Shown here in pieces: positions 1 through 7,870 of a DNA stretch of 36,378 bases (positions are counted from its first letter, which is position 1; the number at the start of each line of letters is the position of its first letter). The notes beneath the pieces are model-generated. The model made no database searches. It was not told the DNA's origin and saw nothing but the letters and a program-made list of their open reading frames with translations. The position numbers and the translations under genes are program-made. This DNA is from CAYNOZ01 sp964398955. GTDB taxonomy: Archaea; Methanobacteriota_B; Thermococci; Thermococcales; CAYNOZ01. The stretch lies in contig CAYNOZ010000006.1 of NCBI GenBank assembly GCA_964398955.1, forward strand, positions 1-36,378. Reading direction: 5' to 3'.

Positions 1-240
1 CTAAGCATAGAAGAAGGAACAAATAATTACACACTCTATCATAATGGAGGCGACGATGTCAAGGTGTCGGCAAATACCACTGAAGGCTGGAGCGCTTTTG
101 GTAGTGATTCAGACCCTAAAGAGATGTCAGCTGGAGATTCTGAAGAGCTAAATATAACTAAAAGCGGTAGTACTTACACTATAACTGTTACTGATGTTAA
201 TTCTGATACGGTGCTTCTTAGAACAACTGTAAATGATTAA
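1..240 (+). CDS. C-terminal fragment of a secreted, possibly type IV pilin-like protein (partial)
   Basis: An open frame enters from the left edge in frame 1 and ends at TAA 238-240, giving 79 residues. The fragment is rich in Thr, Ser, Asn, Asp and Gly, with alternating beta-type segments, one Trp and no Cys. It closes with a TYTITVTDVNSDTVLLRTTV-like beta hairpin. Endings of this kind are usual in archaeal pilin-like and other secreted beta-sandwich proteins. The N-terminus, where a class III signal peptide would decide the matter, lies outside the window. The pilin label is therefore only a suggestion. The coding status itself is well supported by composition, which differs sharply from the AT-rich sequence after the stop. 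Confidence 0.5.
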   Translation, partial: LSIEEGTNNYTLYHNGGDDVKVSANTTEGWSAFGSDSDPKEMSAGDSEELNITKSGSTYTITVTDVNSDTVLLRTTVND

Positions 241-250
241 ATAATTCTCT

Positions 251-266
251 TTTCTATAATTTTTAT
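251..266 (+). promoter_or_regulatory. Possible TATA element for the structured RNA
   Basis: A CTATAATTTTTA-like element centred near 257 lies about 25 bases before the base of the folded RNA that begins around 284. This is the usual archaeal TATA-to-start spacing. The sequence is generally AT-rich, so the match is weak evidence on its own. Confidence 0.25.
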
Positions 267-283
267 TCTTTTTTTGTTGTCGA

Positions 284-407
284 TTGGGGGTTTGGTCGGT
301 GCCGAGAACCGTATCGGGTTGGCAACCGATTATTTGGTGATACTCCTCTTTTAGAGTACACCTCCTATAGAGGTTCTCCACGAAAGTTGAAATTACCAGC
401 TCCCCGG
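284..407 (+). ncRNA. Candidate structured RNA with a three-way junction
   Basis: This island is about half G+C within very AT-rich surroundings. It can be folded by eye into nested helices. The outer stem pairs 284-296 with 395-407, with one mismatch. The inner stem pairs GAGAACC (304-310) with GGTTCTC (372-378), and can be extended by GTG 299-301 with CAC 379-381 past a two-base bulge. The junction then holds hairpin 313-330 (ATCGG with CCGAT) and hairpin 336-362 (GGTG/CACC and TACTC/GAGTA with a bulged A and an 8-base loop). All four non-Watson-Crick pairs in the outer stem are G-U when read on the plus strand and would be A-C on the minus strand, which favours plus-strand transcription. 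I do not recognise the family; it is not tRNA, 5S or SRP RNA. It could also be a 3' UTR element of the preceding gene. Confidence 0.5.
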
Positions 408-1670
408 CAAAAACGATATTAATTAATAAATAACACTTAAATGTTTACTCCTAATTTATTCTATATTTTTGATGCTTAATATACATTAAAAAGGGTAAAA
501 TATCTAATTTAGTGGTTTTTTATATCTTTATGGTTTCGTATAGACTATTAAAATATTTATTATTATGATTTCAGTATTTAGAAGTTAGTTAAATATCAGA
601 GCCTAACTAATTTATAAATATTTTTCTTGTGGTGGTTCTAATTTGAATTGAAAAGTATTATAAAATATATTTTCCATAATGTAACGTATATTAGAATAAA
701 TTAGGAAATGAGGTATTACAATAGTTCAATTATCTTTATCTTCTGTTAATGTTAATAATAATGATTTATTTCATTTTTGTATTTTACGAACTGGGGTTTA
801 TTTTATGAAAAATATTAATTCAGAGTCAATAAAGTAGTCATTGAAGCAATAAAAGAAGCTCACAGAAAATCATTATGAAAAAAGAACCCATATACATTTA
901 TCCCAAATACTTTTTTCATTATACAAGATAGGAATTTAAAAAGGTTTCAAAGGATGAAATGAGGAAGTAATTCAATTTAAACATACTATTAGATTTTGAC
1001 TTAATATAAAAGACGTATGTTCTTATTGAAATATTATTTGAAAAAGTACTGTTTTTCTTAGTATAAAGATTTTTTTGGGATATTCAAAGTAGTAACGGAG
1101 GGCTCATTTAAGTCTTGATTTCGTATTATCAATATTATTTCTGACGAGGACACTATAAAAGTAATTTCAACGTTTTTTTTTCGTATTTAAACCCTTTTAG
1201 GTAATTTTATCTTTGATTCTTCCTTGATATTTGTTTTTCGGATATATATATTCTTATGTAATAACTTCTTAAAAATGAAAAGTTTTTTTAATAATTTTAG
1301 AAATAATTCATTAACTTTTAGATTTTTAGATCTTTTTGGTCTGGAAATCATAAGTATTCATTTAATGTCATTTTGTTTTTGTTTTGATTTTCTTTTGGTT
1401 TGGTTTGATTTCTATTATTTTTCTCTTTTTTTGGTTTGATTTTTGAATCTTTTTGTGGTGGTTAAATTGGTTTTAATCTTTTATTTTTCTTTTTTATTCA
1501 TTTATTTATGTGATGTTTTGTTGTATGAGTGGTTTGTTGTTGGGTTTTCTTTTTTTGGGTTGTTGGACTAATTTGTTCATTTTTGGTGGTAGGTTATAAA
1601 TACCTTGGATTAAAATATGTTGTGTAATATTATCTTTATATAATCAGGATTAATTATTCAGATTTTTTAG
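408..1670. other. AT-rich intergenic region without a convincing gene
   Basis: About 1.26 kb of very AT-rich sequence. Short frames exist but have frequent stops and no ribosome binding site. Around 834-980 one plus frame, interrupted by two stops, reads like a decayed coding trace (AIKEAHRKS, then NPYTFIPNTFFIIQDRN), perhaps a remnant of a mobile-element gene, but I could not assign it. 1380-1560 is a T/G-rich tract dominated by TTTGGTTT-like runs. I see no terminal inverted repeats, tRNA or CRISPR repeats here. Confidence 0.4.
1633..1644 (+). promoter_or_regulatory. Probable TATA box of the helicase gene
   Basis: CTTTATATAATC lies about 40 bases before the ATG at 1684, which would leave a short leader containing the GGAGTGG ribosome binding site. 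A second TATA-like element, TTATAAATA, lies at 1594-1602 and would give a longer leader. Confidence 0.45.
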
Positions 1671-1683
1671 TGGAGTGGTATTT

Positions 1684-4335
1684 ATGTCTTCTAAGTCTAG
1701 TGAGATGGATGAGCCGATGCATCCTGCAGGGTTCAGTGATGATGAGGAGATTTTGGAGTTGTTAGAGCCTAGTGTGCGGGAATGGTGGAAAAAAGAGTTT
1801 GAAGAGTTCAAAGATGTTAACAAGGGTGGTTATTTCACCCCGCCACAGAGAAGGGCCATACCTAAGATTCATGAAAGGCAGAATACTTTAGTTGCTAGTC
1901 CAACTGGTAGTGGTAAAACTTTAAGCAGCTTTATAAGCATAATTAATGAGCTATTCAAGATTTCAAAGGATGATGGGTTAGAGAATGAGGTTTACTGCTT
2001 ATATATTAGTCCTCTTAAGAGTTTGGCTAATGATATTCATAGGAATCTTGAGAAGCCTTTGAGTGAGATTGAGGAGATTGCGACGGAGAGGGGGGAGGAT
2101 GTTGAGTCGGTGAGGCATGCGATTCGGCATGGGGATACGAGTAGTTATGAGAAGTCTAAGATGTTGGATGAAACGCCTCATATATTGAATACTACTCCTG
2201 AAACTTTAGCGATTCTTCTTAATTCTCCTAAGTTCCGTGAGAAACTGAAGAATGTGAAATGGGTTATTGTTGATGAGATACATGCATTAGCAGATAATAA
2301 GAGAGGAGTACATCTTAGTTTGAGTCTGGAAAGATTAGCTGAAATAGCAGACGAAGAATTCACAAGAATCGGTTGTAGTGCAACAATAGAACCTCTTTGG
2401 GAGATAAGCCTCTACCTAGGCGGATATAATAGCCCTGACAATTTAAGGCCAGTAGAAATAGTTGATACTAGGTTTGTGAGGGAGTATGATTTAGAGATGA
2501 GGACGCCGGTGCCGGACCTAATAAACACCTCACCTAAGAGGATTTCTGATAATCTTTATCAGTATTTGGATAGGATGATTGGGGATCATGAGAATACTTT
2601 GATTTTTACTAATACTAGGAGTGGTGCTGAGAGGGTTCTTCATAATTTGAGGGAGAGGTTTCCTGATAGGTATGGTGATGAGAATTCTGGTGCTCATCAT
2701 GGGAGTCTTTCTAAGGATAAGAGGATTGAGATTGAGGAGAAGCTTAAGTCTGGTGAGATTGATTTTGTTACTTCTAGTACTAGTCTTGAGCTTGGGATTG
2801 ATATGCCTTATATTGATTTGGTTGTTCAGATTGGTAGTCCTAAGAGTGTGAAGGGTCTTCTTCAGAGGGTTGGTAGGTCTGGTCATGAGATTGGTCAAAC
2901 TGCTAAGGGCCGTGTTATTGCTCTTGATAGGGATGAGTTGGTTGAGTGTTCGGTGATGGTTCAGAAGGCTAAGGAAGGGTTTATTGATCAGGTTCAGATC
3001 CCTGAAAGAAGTTTAGATGTTTTAGTGCAACATGTTTACGGTATGGCTATTAATGGACCTATTGAGTATGATAGGATTAAGGATATTGTTAAGAGAAGTT
3101 ATAATTACAGGGATATTAGTGATGAGGAATTTGATATAATTATGGATTATATGACTGCAGAGTACACTGGTATGGAGGATAGAAATATTTACGCTAAGAT
3201 CTGGCATGACGAGGATAGTGGAATGGTTGGTAAAAGAGGTAAAATGGCTAGAGTAATCTACTACACTAATATTGGAACTATTCCGGATGATTTCAGTGTT
3301 GATGTTAAGACTAGAGGTGAGAAGAAATGGATGGGTAAGCTAGATGAACAGTACCTAGACACATTAGAAAAAGGAGATGTATTCGTACTAGGAGGGGAAA
3401 GACTAACCTATAGATACAGAAGAGGAAGCCAAGTATACGTAGATAAAACCAACGCAAAACCTAACGTCCCAAGCTGGTACTCAGAAAGACTACCACTAAG
3501 CTACGACCTAGGAAAAAACATACTAAAATTTAAGGACGCAGCAATACAGAAATACTTCGAAGATAACTTGTTGGATTGGTTGAAGAAGATGCCGGTCGAC
3601 ACGAATAGTGCTAAAAGCCTTTACAGCCTATTCGACCAACAAATAAAATACCAGAGAAAGGAAAGCATAAGCACACCAAATAGACTAGTAGTGGAAGAAC
3701 ATGAAGATGAAAACAAAAGATATTACTACTTCAGAAGTAATTACGGAAGAAAATTCAACGACGGACTAAGTAGAATCATAGCCTACCAAATAAGCAAAAA
3801 CCATAACATCAATGTTACGATAAGTATAACAGATACTGGTTTTGCCTTAGGAATGCCAATAAATAGATACGTGGATATAGAAGATGTATTTGATTCTATC
3901 GATCCTGATGATGCAAGAAAAATACTGAGAAAATCCTTGAAGGATACTAACCTATTGAAAAGAATATTCAGAATAAACGCAACAAGAAGCCTAATGATCC
4001 TTAAAAACTATAAGGGGAATAGAAAATCGGCGAAAAGCCAGCAAATGAGTGCAGACATGCTAATACACTACGCCAAAGACCTGAACCAATTCGCACCACT
4101 AGAAGAAACCTACAGAGAAATAATAGAAGACAGACTAGAACTAGACCACATAAAAGAAATACTACAAAAAATAGATAAAAACGAAATCAGCATAGAAACA
4201 ATCATCGTATCAACACCAACACCACTAAGCTTCGGCCTAGCAACACTAAACGCGAGTGACGCAGTCCTAGCAGAAGACAAAAACCAACTACTAAAAGAAT
4301 TCCACGAACAAGTAATGAAAAAAATAGAAAGCTGA
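1684..4335 (+). CDS. lhr: Lhr-type superfamily 2 ATP-dependent helicase
   Basis: 883 residues from ATG 1684, which follows the ribosome binding site GGAGTGG; a GTG at 1675 lies inside that site and is unlikely as a start. The helicase core shows motif I SPTGSGKT (residues 72-79), motif II DEIH (197-200), motif III SAT (about 232-234) and motif VI QRVGRSGH (about 390). A long C-terminal part of about 450 residues, typical of Lhr proteins, follows. The length fits archaeal Lhr (about 850-950). Lhr enzymes are 3'-5' DNA and RNA:DNA translocases thought to act in repair and replication-fork processing. The gene is followed after 12 bases by a metallophosphoesterase, a neighbour often seen with Lhr. 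Silent sites change from nearly all G/T before about 3240 to nearly all A/C after about 3340, inside this one gene. Confidence 0.93.
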   Translation: MSSKSSEMDEPMHPAGFSDDEEILELLEPSVREWWKKEFEEFKDVNKGGYFTPPQRRAIPKIHERQNTLVASPTGSGKTLSSFISIINELFKISKDDGLENEVYCLYISPLKSLANDIHRNLEKPLSEIEEIATERGEDVESVRHAIRHGDTSSYEKSKMLDETPHILNTTPETLAILLNSPKFREKLKNVKWVIVDEIHALADNKRGVHLSLSLERLAEIADEEFTRIGCSATIEPLWEISLYLGGYNSPDNLRPVEIVDTRFVREYDLEMRTPVPDLINTSPKRISDNLYQYLDRMIGDHENTLIFTNTRSGAERVLHNLRERFPDRYGDENSGAHHGSLSKDKRIEIEEKLKSGEIDFVTSSTSLELGIDMPYIDLVVQIGSPKSVKGLLQRVGRSGHEIGQTAKGRVIALDRDELVECSVMVQKAKEGFIDQVQIPERSLDVLVQHVYGMAINGPIEYDRIKDIVKRSYNYRDISDEEFDIIMDYMTAEYTGMEDRNIYAKIWHDEDSGMVGKRGKMARVIYYTNIGTIPDDFSVDVKTRGEKKWMGKLDEQYLDTLEKGDVFVLGGERLTYRYRRGSQVYVDKTNAKPNVPSWYSERLPLSYDLGKNILKFKDAAIQKYFEDNLLDWLKKMPVDTNSAKSLYSLFDQQIKYQRKESISTPNRLVVEEHEDENKRYYYFRSNYGRKFNDGLSRIIAYQISKNHNINVTISITDTGFALGMPINRYVDIEDVFDSIDPDDARKILRKSLKDTNLLKRIFRINATRSLMILKNYKGNRKSAKSQQMSADMLIHYAKDLNQFAPLEETYREIIEDRLELDHIKEILQKIDKNEISIETIIVSTPTPLSFGLATLNASDAVLAEDKNQLLKEFHEQVMKKIES

Positions 4336-4347
4336 AGAGGAACCAGA

Positions 4348-5061
4348 ATGCAGATAAAAAACCAAGAAATAAAATTCAAAGACGAAGCAATCTACCTAAA
4401 AAACCAGCAAACACTAGCAATATCAGACCTACACATAGGAAAAGAAGAACAACTAAGAAAAAACGGCCTAGAATTCCCACTAAAAGAAAGAAAAGAAATA
4501 CTCAAAAGAATCAAAAAACTAACCCAAAAATACAACCCCAAAAACATAATATTCAACGGAGACTTCCTACACGACTTCAAAACAGTACCATACGGAGTAG
4601 ACGAAACAATAGAAAAACTCTACCAAATAATAAAAAACAAACAAATAACAGTAACCATAGGAAGCCACGACACAATGATAAAACACACACTAAAAAACTA
4701 CCCAGAAATAGAAATCACAGAAGAAAAACTCATAAACAAAACACTATACACACACGGACACAAAAAAATAACACCAACAAAAAACACAGAACTAATAATA
4801 ATCGGACACGAACACCCATCAATAGAAATAAACCAACAAAAATTCTCCACCTACCTACACATAAAAACAAAAAACTACGACATACTCGTAACACCAGCCT
4901 TCTCACACCTAGCAAGAGGAGTAAAAATCAACAACATGAACCCAAAAGACTTCATGTCACCAATACTCCAACAAATAAACAAAAAACAAATCCACCCCAT
5001 CATAATCGGAGACAAAACAAGAAAATTCCCAAACCTACAAAAACTCCAAAACCACTTCTAG
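4348..5061 (+). CDS. Calcineurin-like metallophosphoesterase (Lhr-associated type)
   Basis: 237 residues. The ATG lies 12 bases after the helicase stop, with GAGG overlapping that stop, so the two genes are very probably co-transcribed. The binuclear metal motifs are visible in order: DLH (27-29), NGDFLHD (70-76), GSHD (105-108, where the usual motif is GNHD), THGH (135-138) and GHEH (153-156). This order is that of the small archaeal phosphoesterases found next to Lhr helicases, which are presumed to be nucleases or phosphatases in nucleic acid repair. The substrate cannot be read from the sequence. Ser in place of Asn in the GNHD motif is a slight departure. Almost every silent site is A or C. 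Confidence 0.85.
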   Translation: MQIKNQEIKFKDEAIYLKNQQTLAISDLHIGKEEQLRKNGLEFPLKERKEILKRIKKLTQKYNPKNIIFNGDFLHDFKTVPYGVDETIEKLYQIIKNKQITVTIGSHDTMIKHTLKNYPEIEITEEKLINKTLYTHGHKKITPTKNTELIIIGHEHPSIEINQQKFSTYLHIKTKNYDILVTPAFSHLARGVKINNMNPKDFMSPILQQINKKQIHPIIIGDKTRKFPNLQKLQNHF

Positions 5062-5151
5062 ACCAAACCAACACAACCCTCCAAAACAAATTCCAAAGAA
5101 AATAATCCAAAGTATTAACAATTAGTACTATTAAAGGATTAGAGGGGTAGT

Positions 5152-5577
5152 ATGTCTGAGGAAATCTCTTCTTTTATTGATAATTTGATTCATAGAGCTA
5201 CGCAGGAAAGAGGTAATGAGTTTGATTTAACGGTGAATGAGATTTATGAGGTTAGAATGGCTGGAAGAGTTGATTTCGGAGGTAGTGAATTAAGTGAACC
5301 TGAATTGTCTCCTTATGATAAGGTGAAGAGGAATGAAGATGACAGGTATGGTTGGTGGAACTTAGGACCAGGCCAGTACCTAATGGAGTACAATGAAGAT
5401 CTAAAAGATTTAGGCGATAAAACAGCTGTAATCCAAACAAGAGATGAATTACTTAAAATGGGAGCATCTCACCCAACCCTTGAACTAAAAGAACTAAAAA
5501 AAGTACCTTTAAATGTCGGTGGAGCAGGCATAAAGATCAAAGAGAATGCAAGGGTAACAACTTTAAAAATAAAGTAG
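5152..5577 (+). CDS. dUTPase/dCTP deaminase-superfamily protein, probably degenerate
   Basis: 141 residues from an ATG with a strong GAGGGG ribosome binding site. The fold landmarks resemble haloarchaeal dUTPase-like proteins: an N-terminal FDLTVNEIYE segment (usually GVDLTLD), AGRVDFGG, then LGPGQYLMEYNEDL (the LxPGxyvvxYxE motif) and a C-terminal ENARVTTLKI strand (GARVAQLVL type). However, the RSSL phosphate-binding motif is replaced by TRDELLKMGA, and the Asp-x-Gly-Tyr uracil-binding loop by VPLNVGG. The nucleotide-hydrolysing residues are thus not recognisable. It may be an inactive relative with a binding or regulatory role. Family assignment is moderately secure, activity is not. Confidence 0.6.
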   Translation: MSEEISSFIDNLIHRATQERGNEFDLTVNEIYEVRMAGRVDFGGSELSEPELSPYDKVKRNEDDRYGWWNLGPGQYLMEYNEDLKDLGDKTAVIQTRDELLKMGASHPTLELKELKKVPLNVGGAGIKIKENARVTTLKIK

Positions 5578-5635
5578 ATACTCCAGATCTAACATATTTA
5601 AGTACTTGTTTCTAATAGTTTTAGAGTGTGTTAAT

Positions 5636-5959
5636 ATGGGTAAGAGTCCGTTTGACGTTAATCTTAAGGTTGGGGAAATTAAAAAAGCTGAAGATTTTTC
5701 AGAAGCTAGAAAACCTAAAATGTGTAAACTATGGATAGATCTAGGAGATAAACAGGTACAATCAGCAGCACAACTCCTTTACCATCACAATGTAGAGGAT
5801 TTATTTGGAAAACAGGTTTTATGCGCTACTAATTTAGGAGAGGTTCGGATAGCAGGATTTAAGTCGGAAGTATTAACAGTAGGAGTTCCAGGAAGAGATG
5901 GGAATCCAGTACTGGTGCAACCAGCTAAAGATGTACCATTAGGCGGGGAACTATACTGA
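5636..5959 (+). CDS. csaA: CsaA-like tRNA-binding domain protein
   Basis: 107 residues from ATG 5636; the frame can be extended upstream to 5606 but without a binding site. The whole protein is one OB-fold tRNA-binding domain like that at the C-terminus of many methionyl-tRNA synthetases. It begins FDVNLKVGEIKKAEDFSEAR and contains the QSAAQLLYHHNVEDL loop and the IAGFKSEVLTVGVP core typical of CsaA. CsaA proteins are small homodimers that bind tRNA-like RNA and have been described as export-related chaperones in bacteria. A TATA-like CATATTTAAG at about 5592-5601 precedes it. Its stop codon lies only two bases from the stop of the convergent AMP phosphorylase gene. Confidence 0.85.
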   Translation: MGKSPFDVNLKVGEIKKAEDFSEARKPKMCKLWIDLGDKQVQSAAQLLYHHNVEDLFGKQVLCATNLGEVRIAGFKSEVLTVGVPGRDGNPVLVQPAKDVPLGGELY

Positions 5960-5961
5960 AT

Positions 5962-7440
5962 TCATATCTTTTTGACTAATGATTCATTTTTTTCTCTGAC
6001 TCTAACTTCTTCCACTTTTTCTGTTAGTTTTAGGGCTTCCTCTAATTTTCCTTTTTTCTCAGAGTATATTGTGTAAAGTTTTTCTCCTTTTCTTACTTCT
6101 TCTCCTTCTTTTTTATGGAGGTATATTCCGGATTTTTTATCTTTAGGAGCTCCTGCCCTACCCGCTATTTCACTAATTAATTCGTTATCTATATGTGTGA
6201 CTTCTCCGTCATCAGGACTTCTTATATGGTTCTTGTGTTCTCCTAATTTTAGGTCTTCAGGTTCTATGTCTGGGTTTCCATTTTGGGCTTTGATTATTTC
6301 TTTAAATTTTTTCAATGCTTTTCCTGAGTCGAGGATTTTTTCAGCATTTTTATTGGAGTTAGCCATTTCTAGTAGGATTTCGGTTAATCTTAAGCTTTTT
6401 ATTCTTAGATCTTCAGGTCCTTCACCTTTTAAAACTTTTAGAACATCTTTAGCTTCTAGTACAGGACCTATTCCATTTCCTATGGGTTGATCACCTCTAG
6501 TGATTGCACATTCAACTTCCATATCTAGTTGGTCTCCAACATACTTGAAATCTTCAGCCATCTCTTTAGCCTTTGAAAGATTTGTAACTTTTGTTCCTTC
6601 ACCGTAAGGAATATCAATTACTACGTGGGTGGAGCCAGTACTTTTCTTCTTAGATAATACAGAAGCCAAAACTTGTCCATAAGGATCAAGTGAGAGAGGA
6701 TACTCAGCCCTTATAATCTTATCATCAACAGGAGAAAGGTTAACAGAACCACCCCAAACCATACACCCATTAGTCTCATCAACAATCTCCCTAATCTTAT
6801 CGATGCCGAATTCAACATCACAGAGAACCTCAACAGTATCCGAAGTTCCAGCAGGAGAAGTAATAGCTCTCGAAGATGACTTAGGAATAAGAATATCAGC
6901 AGCAGCAATAATAGAAACAATGATCGGAGTAACTCTATTACCGGCTACACCACCAATAGAATGCTTATCAGCAACAAAACTAGAATCCCACTCAACAACA
7001 TCACCAACATCAACCATAGACCTAGTCAAATTCACAATCTCCTCCATAGACAACCCATTAGTGTAAATAGCAGAAACATAAGCACCTAGCTCAATATCGT
7101 TCAACCTGTCCTCATTAATATCTCTAACAATACGATCAATCTCATCCCCATCTAAACCACGATCATCTAACTTCTTCCTAATAAAATAAACAGACTCAGG
7201 CTTAGGAGCTAAACTAACCCCAACATCACCACTTAAACCACTTAAATTACTAGTAACACCAATCTCTCCCCTACTCACCAACTCACCAGTAGTCTCAACA
7301 ATACCAACAACAGTATCACCCTCATTATGGATCTGAATCCTATCAAGAGGCTTAACCCCTAACTCCTCAGCATCCTCATCACAAAGAATAACAGTAGGAG
7401 ACTTCGTCTCCATATCAATCTGCCTAACCTCTAATTGCAT
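5962..7440 (-). CDS. deoA: AMP phosphorylase (archaeal thymidine phosphorylase family)
   Basis: 492 residues, close to the roughly 503 of characterised archaeal AMP phosphorylases and longer than bacterial thymidine phosphorylases (about 440) because of an N-terminal extension of about 80 residues. The nucleoside phosphorylase signature KHSIGGVAGNRVTP begins at residue 159, followed by SSRAITSPAGTSDTVEVL with the phosphate-binding residues. The enzyme phosphorolyses AMP and other NMPs to ribose 1,5-bisphosphate and a free base. In archaea this feeds R15P isomerase and form III RuBisCO; neither partner is in this window. The start is the ATG at 7438-7440. The 5' third has G/T silent sites, the rest is rich in A. 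Confidence 0.93.
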   Translation of the reverse strand: MQLEVRQIDMETKSPTVILCDEDAEELGVKPLDRIQIHNEGDTVVGIVETTGELVSRGEIGVTSNLSGLSGDVGVSLAPKPESVYFIRKKLDDRGLDGDEIDRIVRDINEDRLNDIELGAYVSAIYTNGLSMEEIVNLTRSMVDVGDVVEWDSSFVADKHSIGGVAGNRVTPIIVSIIAAADILIPKSSSRAITSPAGTSDTVEVLCDVEFGIDKIREIVDETNGCMVWGGSVNLSPVDDKIIRAEYPLSLDPYGQVLASVLSKKKSTGSTHVVIDIPYGEGTKVTNLSKAKEMAEDFKYVGDQLDMEVECAITRGDQPIGNGIGPVLEAKDVLKVLKGEGPEDLRIKSLRLTEILLEMANSNKNAEKILDSGKALKKFKEIIKAQNGNPDIEPEDLKLGEHKNHIRSPDDGEVTHIDNELISEIAGRAGAPKDKKSGIYLHKKEGEEVRKGEKLYTIYSEKKGKLEEALKLTEKVEEVRVREKNESLVKKI

Positions 7441-7760
7441 AACATAACACCAACCAGTAAGTAAGTAAAAAAATCAATCTCACACTAACAAAATATAACT
7501 CTTTAGTCATTAATACTTTTCCTTTATCAAAAATTTTCACAAAAACAGAATTGAGAGGATCGAACTAATTACATGAAGATAGATTCAAGCTTTTTGGTAT
7601 CTCCTGATCTTACAAAATGTTTCTAGGTCAGGATTTGAAGGTGTTTCTATCTTTCATTAGTTTTTGTTAAAATTATTGTAGTGCTGATAGGTGTTTTATT
7701 GCTTGATTGTTTTAGGTTTGTGGAATGTTGTTGGGATGGGTTTGTTGTTGTGGATTGTTT
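7441..7760. other. Intergenic sequence left of the scaffold gap
   Basis: No gene can be supported. A 9-bp inverted repeat pairs TCCTGATCT (7602-7610) with AGGTCAGGA (7625-7633) around a 14-base loop, with one G-T pair. It could be a weak transcript hairpin. From about 7640 the sequence becomes T/G-rich and has open frames running into the gap on the minus strand, so the 3' end of a gene lying within the gap may be present. One such frame ends at 7647 (last residues LTKTNER). Confidence 0.3.
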
Positions 7761-7860
7761 NNNNNNNNNNNNNNNNNNNNNNNNNNNNNNNNNNNNNNNN
7801 NNNNNNNNNNNNNNNNNNNNNNNNNNNNNNNNNNNNNNNNNNNNNNNNNNNNNNNNNNNN
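7761..7860. other. Scaffold gap of 100 N
   Basis: Exactly 100 unknown bases, the usual placeholder for a join of unknown length. Order and distance between AMP phosphorylase and the aminotransferase are therefore not established by sequence. Confidence 0.99.
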
Positions 7861-7870
7861 TTTTTTGTTT

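Noticed and set aside
1224..1439. 71-codon frame rich in Phe, Leu and Ile
   Set aside because: It starts at TTG without a ribosome binding site and only reflects the T-rich composition; no family features.
4348..5061. Foreign gene because of unusual A/C-rich codons
   Set aside because: The same codon type begins within lhr and recurs in oppD, oppF and the aminotransferase, so it is a property of regions, not of a transferred gene.
5936..5990. Bidirectional terminator between csaA and deoA
   Set aside because: The stops are two bases apart and no hairpin is visible; T-runs lie only within deoA on the plus strand.
7602..7640. Possible tRNA T-arm (TTCAAATCC on the minus strand)
   Set aside because: No flanking T-stem pairing, no acceptor or anticodon arm; only a 9-bp hairpin is supported.
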